Of a DNA stretch of 64,000 nucleotides, positions 8,220 to 18,050 are shown piece after piece. The translations under genes and the position numbers were made by a program. Source of the stretch: Streptomyces puniciscabiei. GTDB taxonomy: Bacteria > Actinomycetota > Actinomycetes > Streptomycetales > Streptomycetaceae. Position 1 is the stretch's first letter; each line of letters starts with the position of its first letter. The notes beneath the pieces are model-generated. The model ran no database searches and had not been told where the DNA came from. It saw only the letters and a program-made list of their open reading frames with translations. The stretch covers positions 3,920,501-3,984,500 of the forward strand of contig NZ_VFNX01000001.1 of NCBI RefSeq assembly GCF_006715785.1, given 5' to 3'.

Positions 8220-9749
8220 ATGTCGTCTCGCATCGTGGACGCGCCGCAGTCCGTGTCGCAGTCCCTGCCGTCCGCGCGATCCGCGGCCGTGGTCCTGGAC
8301 GGGTCCGGACTCGGCGTCGAGGACGTCGTGCGGCTCGCCGACGGCGCCGCGCATCCCGTCCCCGAGGCCGGGGCCATGCGGCGTGTGGAGCACTCCTGGA
8401 ACGTCGCCCGGCGGATCGCCGCCACCGGGCGCGTCTACGGCCGCTCCACCGGCGTCGGCGCCAACCGGAACGAGGACGTGCCCACGGAGGCCGCCGCCGG
8501 CCACGGCCTGCGCCTGCTGCGCAGCCACGCCGGCGCCATCGGCGAGGAACTCCCCGCCCGCCAGGTCCGCGCGATGCTCGCCGTCCGCGCCAACCAGCTG
8601 CTGGCCGGCGGCGCGGGCCTCAGGCCCGGCGTGGTCACCGCCCTGTGCGAGGCCCTGGGCACCGGCGCGTACCCGGTGGTCAACGAGTTCGGCTCCGTCG
8701 GCACCGGCGACATCGCGGCCCTCGCCCAGGTCGGCCTCGCGCTCGCCGGGGAACACCCCTGGCGCGGCGCCGGCGCCCCCGAGCCGCAGCCCCTCGACAA
8801 CAACGACGCCCTCGCCCTGATCAGCAGCAACGCCCTCACCCTCGGCCAGTCCGCGCTCGCCCTGCACGAACTGCGCGGGCTCATCGGCGCCACCCAGGTC
8901 GTCGGTGCGCTGTCCCTGCTCGCGGTCGACGGCTCCCACGAGGCGTACGCCGCCCCCGTGCACGCCGCCCGCCCGCACCGGGGCAGCACCGAGGTGGCCC
9001 GGCGGATGCGGGAGCTGATCGGCGCCGCCGACCGGCCCACCCCGCCGCTCGGCCGGATCCAGGACCCCTACGGCTTCCGCTGCCTGCCCCAGATCCACGG
9101 CCCGGCGCACGACGCGGCCGACGCCCTGGAGCAGATCCTCACCGTGGAGATCAACGCGGCCGCCGAGAACCCCCTCATCGCCCCCGAGGACCTGGCCGCC
9201 TACCACCACGGCGGCTTCTACCAGGCCCAACTCGCCCTCGCCCTCGACCACTTCAGGCTCGCCCTGATGCAGGTGGCCCGGCTGTCCACGTCCCGGCTGT
9301 CCACGCTCAACGAGCCCGCCTACACCCGGCTGCGCCCCTTCCTCGCCGACCACGAGCCGGCCTCCTCCGGCGTGATGATCCTGGAGTACGCGGCCGGCGC
9401 GGCCCTCGGTGATCTGCGGGCCTTCTCCGCGCCCGCCTCGCTCGGGCACGCTGTACTCTCCCGGGGCGTCGAGGAACAGGCGAGCTTCGCCTCGCTCGCC
9501 GCGCGGCAGACCTTGCGCGCGTGCGCTGCGTACCGTCTGGTGGTCGGCTGTGAACTCGTCGCCGCCGTCCGCGCGCTGCGCCAGCGCGACCTGCGGCCCG
9601 ACCCCGGGCTGCCGGCCGGGCGGGCGTTCGCGCTCGCCGAGTCGGTCCTCGACGCCGACCCGGCCGACCGGCCGCTCACGGACGACGTGACACAGGCGGC
9701 CGCACTGCTCGACCGGTTCACGGACATCTGGAGGGGGAGCGCGTCATGA
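8220..9749 (+). CDS. Aromatic amino acid lyase (histidase) family protein with non-canonical MIO motif
   Basis: 509 residues. The fold markers of histidine/phenylalanine ammonia-lyases are present: YGRSTGVG (the YGxxTG tyrosine), RCLPQIHGP, and ENPLIAPEDL. The region that normally contains Ala-Ser-Gly, which cyclises to the MIO cofactor (GSVGASGDLAPLA), reads GSVGTGDIAALA: one residue shorter, with Thr-Gly-Asp in place of Ser-Gly-Asp. ATG 8220 is chosen (GGGAG 10 nt upstream); the ATG at 8160 has no usable ribosome site. The stop overlaps the RpiR gene (ATGA). Nearby hut genes suggest a link to histidine or related amino acids, but deaminase activity is unproven. Confidence 0.8.
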   Translation: MSSRIVDAPQSVSQSLPSARSAAVVLDGSGLGVEDVVRLADGAAHPVPEAGAMRRVEHSWNVARRIAATGRVYGRSTGVGANRNEDVPTEAAAGHGLRLLRSHAGAIGEELPARQVRAMLAVRANQLLAGGAGLRPGVVTALCEALGTGAYPVVNEFGSVGTGDIAALAQVGLALAGEHPWRGAGAPEPQPLDNNDALALISSNALTLGQSALALHELRGLIGATQVVGALSLLAVDGSHEAYAAPVHAARPHRGSTEVARRMRELIGAADRPTPPLGRIQDPYGFRCLPQIHGPAHDAADALEQILTVEINAAAENPLIAPEDLAAYHHGGFYQAQLALALDHFRLALMQVARLSTSRLSTLNEPAYTRLRPFLADHEPASSGVMILEYAAGAALGDLRAFSAPASLGHAVLSRGVEEQASFASLAARQTLRACAAYRLVVGCELVAAVRALRQRDLRPDPGLPAGRAFALAESVLDADPADRPLTDDVTQAAALLDRFTDIWRGSAS

Positions 9750-10639
9750 GCGTGGACAGGGATACCGGTGCGGGCGCCGTGGAGGGTGTCGCGTCCGGCG
9801 GGGCGACCGACAGCCCCGCGAACCGGCTGCAGGCGCTGTTCGAGGGCCACCGGCTCACGCCGACGCAGCGCCGGATCGCGCACAGCATGGTCCGGCGGGC
9901 CGCCGACGTGCCGTTCCTGTCCAGCGTGGAGCTGGCCGAGCTGGCCGGGGTGAGCCAGCCCTCGGTGACCCGGTTCGCCGTGGCGCTGGGCTTCGACGGC
10001 TATCCCGCGCTGCGCAAGCACCTGCGCGAGGTCGTGCCCGCCGAACCGGCCGCCGAGGCGGGCACCTTCAACGAGTACCAGCAGGCCGTCGAGGCCGAGA
10101 TCGAGAACCTCAGGCACCTCGCCGACCTGCTCGCCGACCCGCGCCCGGTGCAGCGGGCCGGACGGATCCTGGCCGCTTCCCGCCCGCTGCCGGTGCTCGG
10201 CCTGCGCGCCGCCGCGTCCCAGGCGTACGGTTTCGCCTACTTCGCCGCCAAGGTCCACCCGGATGTCCGGCTCCTCAACGAGGGCGGCACCATGATCCAG
10301 GACCGGATCGACGCCGCCGTCCGCGCGGGCGCCTCCGCGCTGCTGTGCTTCGCCCTGCCCCGGCATCCGCGCGAGGTCGTCGACACCCTCGCCTACGCCA
10401 AGGACGTCGGCCTGACCACCGTCACGGTCGCCGACTCCGCGTTCGCGCCGGTCGCCAAGTACTCCGACCTGCTGCTGCCCGCCGCCGTCGGCACCGGGCT
10501 CGCCTTCGACACCGCGTGCGCGCCGATGCTGCTCGGACGGGTGCTGCTGGAAGCGCTCTGCGACGACCTGCCCGAGGCGCAGGCTCGGCTGGAGGAGTTC
10601 GACGCGAAGGCGGCGGGCCGCGGGCTCTTCGTGGAATGA
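9746..10639 (+). CDS. RpiR-family transcriptional regulator (HTH + SIS domain)
   Basis: 297 residues. The N-terminal HTH_6 domain (~30-105) includes LTPTQRRIAHSMVRR and VSQPSVTRFAVALGFDGYPALRKHL; a SIS sugar-isomerase-like domain (~130-260, LPVLGLRAAASQAYGFAYF ... LLCFALPRHPREVVDTLAYA) would bind a ligand. It overlaps the lyase-like gene by 4 bp and has a strong GGAGGGGGAG ribosome site, so the two are co-transcribed. It is a plausible regulator of this gene and perhaps of the hut operon, since both promoters share TGTGAATAG; that link is inferred. Confidence 0.9.
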   Translation: MSVDRDTGAGAVEGVASGGATDSPANRLQALFEGHRLTPTQRRIAHSMVRRAADVPFLSSVELAELAGVSQPSVTRFAVALGFDGYPALRKHLREVVPAEPAAEAGTFNEYQQAVEAEIENLRHLADLLADPRPVQRAGRILAASRPLPVLGLRAAASQAYGFAYFAAKVHPDVRLLNEGGTMIQDRIDAAVRAGASALLCFALPRHPREVVDTLAYAKDVGLTTVTVADSAFAPVAKYSDLLLPAAVGTGLAFDTACAPMLLGRVLLEALCDDLPEAQARLEEFDAKAAGRGLFVE

Positions 10640-10729
10640 CGTTCGGGGTCTCTCAGACTCGTCTCACGTTCTGCTATTAGCTTCCTTACGAGACACGAGC
10701 GCTGTGGACACGTGACACGGGAGGCTGAC

Positions 10730-11314
10730 GTGGCGCGCGGAGGACAGGGGCTGGCCCGGGTGGCCGTCGTCGTACGGGCGGGGGCCGCCCCGCTGTGGTG
10801 GTGCGGGGTGTTCGCCGCCGGAATCGGGGCGGTGCCGTCCGGGCTGACCGGGCGGCGGATCGGGGTGCTCGCCGGGGCCGCGCTGTTCCTCGTCGGCGCG
10901 GCGGCCGTGGCACTGGTGCGGCGGGGCCGCTACGGCGCCCTTGCCCGCGGCGTGGCCCGCGCGGGCAAGTACGACGTGCTGCAGGACCGTGCGGTGACCG
11001 TGCGCAACTGGCGCCGGGGCCACCGCTGGTGGCTGCTGCTGGCCTTCGTGGCGGCGCTCGGCTCCTCCTTCGCGGTGCCCGTGGCCGGCGGCATGCTGCT
11101 GGCCGGGCTCGGCACCGGGCTGCGGCTGAAGGCCGCCTGGATCGGGCGCCGCGAACGCGCCGCGGAGATGCTGCTGTGGGTCCGCGTCGACTGGCTGGAC
11201 CGGCGCGGAGGGAGCCCGGCGGGCAAGGCCGTCAAGGGCCTGCGCGGCACGGGCATCGCGGCTGGCGACGCGGCCCCGGGCGGGGCCCGCCGCCGTACCG
11301 CGGCTCTGGTCTAG
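10730..11314 (+). CDS. Hypothetical integral membrane protein
   Basis: 194 residues. GTG 10730 is preferred to the upstream GTG 10712 because GGGAGG lies 5 nt before it. Hydrophobic segments occur around residues 13-32, 40-60 and 97-122 (WWLLLAFVAALGSSFAVPV), with Arg-rich loops between, and a basic C-terminus. No family recognised. Its TAG stop lies in the palindrome CTAG shared with the stop of the convergent roadblock gene. Confidence 0.75.
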   Translation: MARGGQGLARVAVVVRAGAAPLWWCGVFAAGIGAVPSGLTGRRIGVLAGAALFLVGAAAVALVRRGRYGALARGVARAGKYDVLQDRAVTVRNWRRGHRWWLLLAFVAALGSSFAVPVAGGMLLAGLGTGLRLKAAWIGRRERAAEMLLWVRVDWLDRRGGSPAGKAVKGLRGTGIAAGDAAPGGARRRTAALV

Positions 11315-11685
11315 ACCTCAAGCTCCGCTTCGATCTTCTTGAGCTGGTGCCGGGCCATCGCCAGGTTGGCCCGGGCGGCGTCGAGGACCAGGTACAGGAA
11401 CAGGCCGTTGCCGCCGCGGCCCTTGAGCAGGCGGATCAGGTGGTACTGGTCCGTCAGCGTGATCAGGACGTCCTCGATCTCGCCCTTGAGGCCCAGCATC
11501 TCCATCGTGCGCATCTTGGCGCGGATCACGTCGGTGTTGCCCGCGGCGGCCACGTTCAGGTCGAAGGTCTTGCTGCCGCCGATCGTGCCCAGCGCCATGC
11601 CGCTGGTGTAGTCGACGAGCGCGACGCCGGTGGCGCCCTCGATGGAGGTGAGGGCGTCCTTCAGCGCGGTCTCGGTGTTGGCCAT
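11311..11685 (-). CDS. Roadblock/LC7-domain protein (MglB-like)
   Basis: 124 residues, essentially one roadblock/LC7 domain (ATGVALVDYTSGMALGTIGG ... DQYHLIRLL ... LYLVLDAARANLAMARHQL). Such proteins are scaffolds or GTPase-activating partners of small Ras-like GTPases. ATG 11685 has AGAGG 8 nt upstream. It is the last gene of a minus-strand set (13568 to 11311), 20 nt after its neighbour. No GTPase gene is near. Confidence 0.88.
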   Translation of the reverse strand: MANTETALKDALTSIEGATGVALVDYTSGMALGTIGGSKTFDLNVAAAGNTDVIRAKMRTMEMLGLKGEIEDVLITLTDQYHLIRLLKGRGGNGLFLYLVLDAARANLAMARHQLKKIEAELEV

Positions 11686-11705
11686 GGTGGATCCTCTCGT
11701 ACGGT

Positions 11706-12227
11706 TCAACTGTCGGTTGCGGTGCGCGCGTCGGAGCTCGAGGCGCGGGTCGTGCGGGGCGTGCGGGGCGTGCGGGTACGGACCGGGGGTGCGGAGCTGA
11801 CGGCGCCCAGCGGCCGCCCGGCGCGCCCCGCCTCCCGGGCCGAGGCGTCGGCGGCGTCGAGCAGCTCCCCGATGCGGGCTCCGGAACGGCGGCCCTCCAG
11901 ATGCAGCCGGCCGACGTTGACCCGGTCCCCGGCGAGCAGGGTCAGCACGGCGGTGCGGCCGGCCGCGTAGGTGGCGACATAGCCGCGCTCGCCGCGCACC
12001 AGCAGCTCCCGGAAGCCGCCGTTGCCGGTGGCGTCGGCGACCCGTACGGCGACGCCGAGCGCGGCGGCGGTGAGTGCCGCGAGGCCCTCGGGGTCGACTC
12101 CGGGCGTGTCGTGGGCGACGACGAGACCGTCGACGCCCGCCGCCAGGGCGCCGGTGAGCTGCGGCACCCGGTTGCGCAGCTGGTGCAGCTCGTCCTGGAC
12201 GGCCCCCAGGTCCTTCTCGGACGCCAT
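11706..12227 (-). CDS. Roadblock/LC7-like protein with basic C-terminal tail
   Basis: 173 residues. Residues ~5-125 show a roadblock-type pattern (VPQLTGALAAGVDGLVVAHDTPG; LAALTAAALGVAVRVADAT; YVATYAAGRTAVLTLLAG). The last ~45 residues are a Thr/Arg/Pro-rich tail with repeats such as RTPRTPRTTR, probably disordered. AGGAG lies 7 nt before ATG 12227. It sits between a DUF4388-type gene (31 nt) and the roadblock gene (20 nt), so co-transcription is likely. Confidence 0.75.
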   Translation of the reverse strand: MASEKDLGAVQDELHQLRNRVPQLTGALAAGVDGLVVAHDTPGVDPEGLAALTAAALGVAVRVADATGNGGFRELLVRGERGYVATYAAGRTAVLTLLAGDRVNVGRLHLEGRRSGARIGELLDAADASAREAGRAGRPLGAVSSAPPVRTRTPRTPRTTRASSSDARTATDS

Positions 12228-12258
12228 CAGCTCTCTCCTCTCGGCGGGGCGGTGCCGT

Positions 12259-13086
12259 TCAAAGTGCCTCCAGCGCATCCCTGAGCCTCTTCAGCAGCGC
12301 GATGTCGGGGTCGGTGACCTGGGGTGGGGGCGGCGGTGCGAGTTCCGCGACGACGGGTGCCCGGGGCGCGACATGGCCGGCCGCGGCGAGCCTGCGTACG
12401 TCGACCAGCGTGTGGAAGGCCTGCCGGCCCAGGTTCCGGGCGATCTGGGTGGCCGTGCGGACGCCGTCCACGCGGTCCAGGACCGCCCGCTGCCGGGGCG
12501 TGACCGGCGCGGCGGCGGCCCGTGCGGCGGCCACCGGCGCGGCGACCGGGTCCGCGCGGATCAGCGGGGCGCTGTCGGCGGCCGGGTCGGGCCACAGTCG
12601 GTGCAGCAGCAGCCGGCGGCGCAGCGTCTCGCGTTCCAGGGCGACGACCGGGACCGAGGGCAGCGGGCCCAGCCGGGGCGTGTTGTCGTACCGGAAGCGG
12701 CCCGGGGTGCTGCTCGGCGCCAGGGCGAAGTACCCGGCGTCGTAGAGCGCGTCCAGGTGGCACAGTTCCAGCGCGCCGGCGGGCAACAGTCCGGAGGCCA
12801 GCAGGAGTTCGGCGGCGTGCGCCGGACCCGAGGCCCGGTCGGCGGCCCCCTGCCAGGCGTCGGCCGCGAGGGTGCCGTGGGCCGTGAGGAGCAGGTCGAG
12901 ACCGGGGGCGAACGGGCTCTCGGCGTGCACCACGCGGCCCTCGGCGAGGTGCAGGGTGCCGTGCTCGCGGACCAGGACGCCGGTGGCCCGCTCCTCGGCG
13001 AGCCGGGTCAGCATCGGCGAAAGGGCCCGGCCCGCCGAGGTGTCCCGCACCGGCAGGGGCGGCGGAGGTATCTGGGTCACGGTCAT
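12259..13086 (-). CDS. DUF4388 (PatA N-terminal-like) protein
   Basis: 275 residues. The N-terminal region (RLAEERATGVLVREHGTLHL, then AEGRVVHAESPFAPGLDLL) resembles DUF4388/PatA-N domains, which often accompany roadblock proteins in signalling. The C-terminal part (~195-245: RQRAVLDRVDGVRTATQIAR ... TLVDVRRLAAAGHV) looks like a winged helix. Its ATG overlaps the stop of the upstream roadblock gene (ATGA at 13083-13086), so the two are translationally coupled. A proline run (PPPPP) precedes the C-terminus. Confidence 0.75.
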   Translation of the reverse strand: MTVTQIPPPPLPVRDTSAGRALSPMLTRLAEERATGVLVREHGTLHLAEGRVVHAESPFAPGLDLLLTAHGTLAADAWQGAADRASGPAHAAELLLASGLLPAGALELCHLDALYDAGYFALAPSSTPGRFRYDNTPRLGPLPSVPVVALERETLRRRLLLHRLWPDPAADSAPLIRADPVAAPVAAARAAAAPVTPRQRAVLDRVDGVRTATQIARNLGRQAFHTLVDVRRLAAAGHVAPRAPVVAELAPPPPPQVTDPDIALLKRLRDALEAL

Positions 13087-13568
13087 CCCAGCACCAGCCG
13101 GGCCGCCATCTCGGCGAGCCTGATCCGGGCGAGCGCGAGGTTGCCCTCCTCGCGGCCGAGCCACAGGTGCAGGAAGACGCTGCTGTCGAAGGACGTGTCC
13201 ACGAACCGCAGCAGGTGATAGCTGTCGCGGTTGCTGACGATCACGTCCTCCACGGTCGGGTGCCCGTCGTCGGCCCGGGTCGCGAAGGCGCCGTGCTCGG
13301 CGGCCATCCGGGCCAGTTCGGCGGCCTCGGCGGCGGTCGTCTCGTGATCGCCGCCGGGCGCCTCCCCGACCGTGCCGAGGGCCAGTCCGCTCGTCCAGTC
13401 CACCAGCGCCGCTCCCCGCGCACCGGGCAGTCGCATCGCTTCCAACAGGCACTCGTCGATTCCGGGCACCGGTGGCTCCCCTCCCGCCTGGGTCTCCGGC
13501 TGAGTGACAGCGACACTACGCACCGTGCGCGGGAAAGGGGGAGCCTTTGGCATTTTCCAGTGGAACAT
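13083..13568 (-). CDS. Roadblock/LC7-domain protein, first gene of the island
   Basis: 161 residues as drawn. The domain spans ~37-158 (ALVDWTSGLALGTVGEAP ... VEDVIVSNRDSYHLLRF ... LARIRLAEMAARL). The start is uncertain: ATG 13568, ATG 13553 and GTG 13523 all lack a convincing ribosome site, and the first ~35 residues are low-complexity. The domain itself is clear. It overlaps the DUF4388 gene by 4 bp and lies 81 bp after the PLP decarboxylase on the same strand. Confidence 0.78.
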   Translation of the reverse strand: MFHWKMPKAPPFPRTVRSVAVTQPETQAGGEPPVPGIDECLLEAMRLPGARGAALVDWTSGLALGTVGEAPGGDHETTAAEAAELARMAAEHGAFATRADDGHPTVEDVIVSNRDSYHLLRFVDTSFDSSVFLHLWLGREEGNLALARIRLAEMAARLVLG

Positions 13569-13649
13569 GCGTCCGGCGTACTAGTGTGGGTCAACTGAGC
13601 TCTGCGACAGGCGAGTTGATCCATTCGGTGGAGGGGCGCCGGAGGTGCG

Positions 13650-15020
13650 TCAACGGCTTCCCGGCGCTTGCAGGGTGGTGAGTGCGTCCGCGTGCGCCCC
13701 GCCGGATTCCGCCACCACCTCGGCGATGGTCTGCGGCTCCCGTACGGTCGCGAAGGCGACGCCTCCCGAGCCGTCCGGCGCGAAGCCGTAAATGCCCGGG
13801 CGTACAAGGGAGTTGTAGGCGTAGTGGTGGGCGAAGTAGTACGCCCCCGTGTCCAGCGCCGCCGCGTAGTCGCCCTGCTCCAGCAGGGGCAGCGCGCGCC
13901 CCGCCGCCAGCAGGTCGCCCGAGAAGCAGGCCGGCCCCGCCACGTCCTGCACCACCTCCGGTCCCGGCTTCGGCCGCCCCTTGGCGTCGTACGCGGCGAT
14001 CCTCAGCGGCCACGCCCCCGGCGCGTACACCGTCCGCGTCGCCACCTGCACGCCCGCGTGCGTCACCGCGATCCGCCGCCCGCCCGCGCTCTTGGCGTAC
14101 TCCACCCGGGCCACCACCGTCCCGTGCTTGGCCAGCAGCGACCGCCCGAACTCGGTCACCAGCCCGTACCGCCCGTCGAAGAGCCCCGGCACCTGATCGG
14201 CCAGCAGCCGGGCGTGGTGCGCGTACGAGGGCGCCGTCGCCTCGGCCGCGAAGTTCACCGGCAGCCCGCCGCCGATGTCCAGCGTGTCGATCTGCCGCCG
14301 TCCGGCCCGCTCGTTGATCTCCTCCGCGAGCGCGTACGTCTCGGCCACGCCCCGCGCCAGCAGCGCCGGCGGGATGCCCTGCGAGCCGGTGTGCGCGTGC
14401 AGCCGGGTCAGCCACGGCCGGTCCAGAAACGCCCGTACGACCCACTCGCGCGCCCCCTCGTCGCGCAGCGCCACCCCGAACTTGGAGGTCTCCGTCGCCG
14501 TCGAGGTGGCTCCGATCGTGCCGCCGCCGATCTGCGGGTTGATCCGGAGGCCGAGCGGGGACCTGGTCGGGGCGGACCGTACCAGGGTGTCCAGGCGGTG
14601 AAGCTCCTGTGGGTTGTCGGCGTTCACCGCGATGCCGAGGGCCAGCGCCTCGCGCAGCTCCGCCGGGGTCTTGGCGGGCGAGTCCAGTACGGTCCGGGCC
14701 GTCGGCACCCCGGCCGCCCGCGCCAGCGCCAGCTCGCCCGGGCTCGCCACCTCGGCGCCGATGCCCGCCTCGCTCAGCAGCCGCAGCACCGGCACCAGCG
14801 GGGTCGCCTTCACCGCGAAGGCGTGCAGCACCGGTGTCCCGGGCGGCACGACGGCGTCGAACGCCGCCCGCAGCGCCGCCGCCGACTCGCGGATCCCGGT
14901 CACGTCCAGCAGCCCGGCCACGGCCGCGTCCGGCCCCAGCAGCCCCTGCTCCACGGCGGCCCGCACCGCCTCGTCCCGCCGCGCGGCGCGTTCCCGCGCC
15001 TCCCTGTCGAGGTCTTGCAC
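13650..15020 (-). CDS. Fold-III PLP-dependent decarboxylase (diaminopimelate/ornithine decarboxylase-like)
   Basis: About 456 residues. The PLP lysine is in HAFAVKATPLVPVL; HTGSQG, DIGGGLPVNF, EFGRSL and GPACFSGDLL are the further fold-III signatures. It resembles lysA-type enzymes, but the terminal tyrosine region (HHYAYNSLVRPGIYGF) suggests a divergent subgroup, so the substrate is left open. Two adjacent GTG codons (15023, 15020) follow GGGGAG; 15020 gives the better spacing. Divergent from hutU, whose promoter lies in the 151-bp gap. Confidence 0.82.
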   Translation of the reverse strand: MQDLDREARERAARRDEAVRAAVEQGLLGPDAAVAGLLDVTGIRESAAALRAAFDAVVPPGTPVLHAFAVKATPLVPVLRLLSEAGIGAEVASPGELALARAAGVPTARTVLDSPAKTPAELREALALGIAVNADNPQELHRLDTLVRSAPTRSPLGLRINPQIGGGTIGATSTATETSKFGVALRDEGAREWVVRAFLDRPWLTRLHAHTGSQGIPPALLARGVAETYALAEEINERAGRRQIDTLDIGGGLPVNFAAEATAPSYAHHARLLADQVPGLFDGRYGLVTEFGRSLLAKHGTVVARVEYAKSAGGRRIAVTHAGVQVATRTVYAPGAWPLRIAAYDAKGRPKPGPEVVQDVAGPACFSGDLLAAGRALPLLEQGDYAAALDTGAYYFAHHYAYNSLVRPGIYGFAPDGSGGVAFATVREPQTIAEVVAESGGAHADALTTLQAPGSR

Positions 15021-15109
15021 CACGGCCTCTCCCCTCGTGTCCCCTCGTGTCCGTCTCGCGTACATCCAGCCAAACACCGGCGACGGGCGGACGGGGTCGC
15101 CCCCATGTA

Positions 15110-15147
15110 TTGACTAGTTCTATTCAGGAGGACAGGATGTGAATAGA
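15110..15147 (+). promoter_or_regulatory. hutU promoter with overlapping inverted-repeat operator
   Basis: TTGACT (15110-15115), a 17-nt spacer and CAGGAT (15133-15138) fit a vegetative promoter. The perfect 8-bp inverted repeat TCTATTCA (15119-15126) / TGAATAGA (15140-15147) places one arm in the spacer and the other just after the -10, the position expected of a repressor site. The transcript would start near 15145 with a ~27-nt leader. Confidence 0.6.
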
Positions 15148-15171
15148 GATAGCAACAGGAGGAGGCAGACG

Positions 15172-16832
<1,661 letters not shown>

Positions 16833-16836
<4 letters not shown>

Positions 16837-18050
16837 GTTTCCACGGCATGTGGGCGGAGCTGCTGCCGATCGGCCGCAGCTCCGCCTCCGGCGGCTACCG
16901 GCGCTACGCCTGGACCGGTGCCGACACCGACTGCCGGGCCTGGTTCAGGGAACAGGCCGAGGCACGCGGGCTGACCTACGAGGTCGACCGCAACGGCAAC
17001 CAGTGGGCCTGGCTCGGTGACCCCGCCGCCGGGGATGCCGTGGTCACCGGGTCCCATCTGGACTCCGTGCCCGACGGCGGTGCCTTCGACGGCCCTCTCG
17101 GTGTGGTGTCCTCCTTCGCGGCCCTCGATGAGCTGCGGAGCAGGAACGCGCGGTTCGCCAGGCCCCTGGCCATCGTCAACTTCGGTGACGAGGAAGGGGC
17201 CCGGTTCGGGCTCGCCTGCGTCGGGTCGCGGCTCACCGCCGGGCAGCTGACCGTCGAGCAGGCCCACCGGCTCACCGACGCCGACGGGGTCAGCCTCCCG
17301 CAGGCCATGGAGGCCGCCGGGTACGACCCCGAGGGCATCGGGGCCGACCCGGAGCGGCTGGCCCGGATCGGCGCCTTCGTCGAGCTGCACGTCGAGCAGG
17401 GACGGGCCCTGGACCTGTCCGGGGACCGGGTGGGCATCGCCAGCGCCATCTGGCCGCACGGGCGCTGGAGGTTCGACTTCCGGGGCGAGGCCAACCACGC
17501 CGGCACGACCCGGCTGGTCGACCGCCGCGACCCGATGCTGTCCTACGCCGAGACGGTGCTCGCCGCCCGCCGCGAGGCCGAACTCGCCGGTGCCGTCGCC
17601 ACCTTCGGGAAGATCGCCGTGGAGCCCAACGGGGTCAACGCGATCCCCTCCCTGGTGCGCGGCTGGCTCGACTCCCGCGCCGCCGACCAGGAGACCCTGG
17701 ACACGGTGGTCGGCGGCGTGGAGAAGGCCGCGCGTGCGTACGCCGACGCCCACGGCATCGACCTGGACGTGGTCAGGGAGTCCTTCACCCCGGTCGTCGA
17801 GTTCGACCACGCCCTGCGCGACGAGCTCGGCCGCATCCTGGGCAAGGACACCGGCCTGAAGGTGCCCGTCCTCGGAACCGGGGCCGGACACGACGCCGGA
17901 ATCCTCTCCGGCAGCATTCCGACCGCCATGCTGTTCGTGCGCAACCCCACCGGTGTCTCGCACTCCCCGGCCGAGTTCGCCGCCGAGGACGACTGCGTGG
18001 CCGGGGTGCGCGCGCTCGCCGACGTACTGGAAGGGCTGGCCTGCAGGTGA
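16833..18050 (+). CDS. M20-family amidohydrolase (allantoate amidohydrolase/carbamoylase type), probable hut deformylase
   Basis: 405 residues. Metal-binding residues of the M20 amidase group are visible: [18 protein letters not shown] (H75, D86), [11 protein letters not shown] (E120/E121), ELHVEQG, and [19 protein letters not shown] is the lid-domain signature. The family hydrolyses allantoate, ureidoglycolate or N-carbamoyl amino acids. Here it lies between hutU and hutF with 4-bp GTGA overlaps on both sides, so its substrate is more likely N-formylglutamate, replacing the missing hutG. That role is inferred. Confidence 0.88.
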
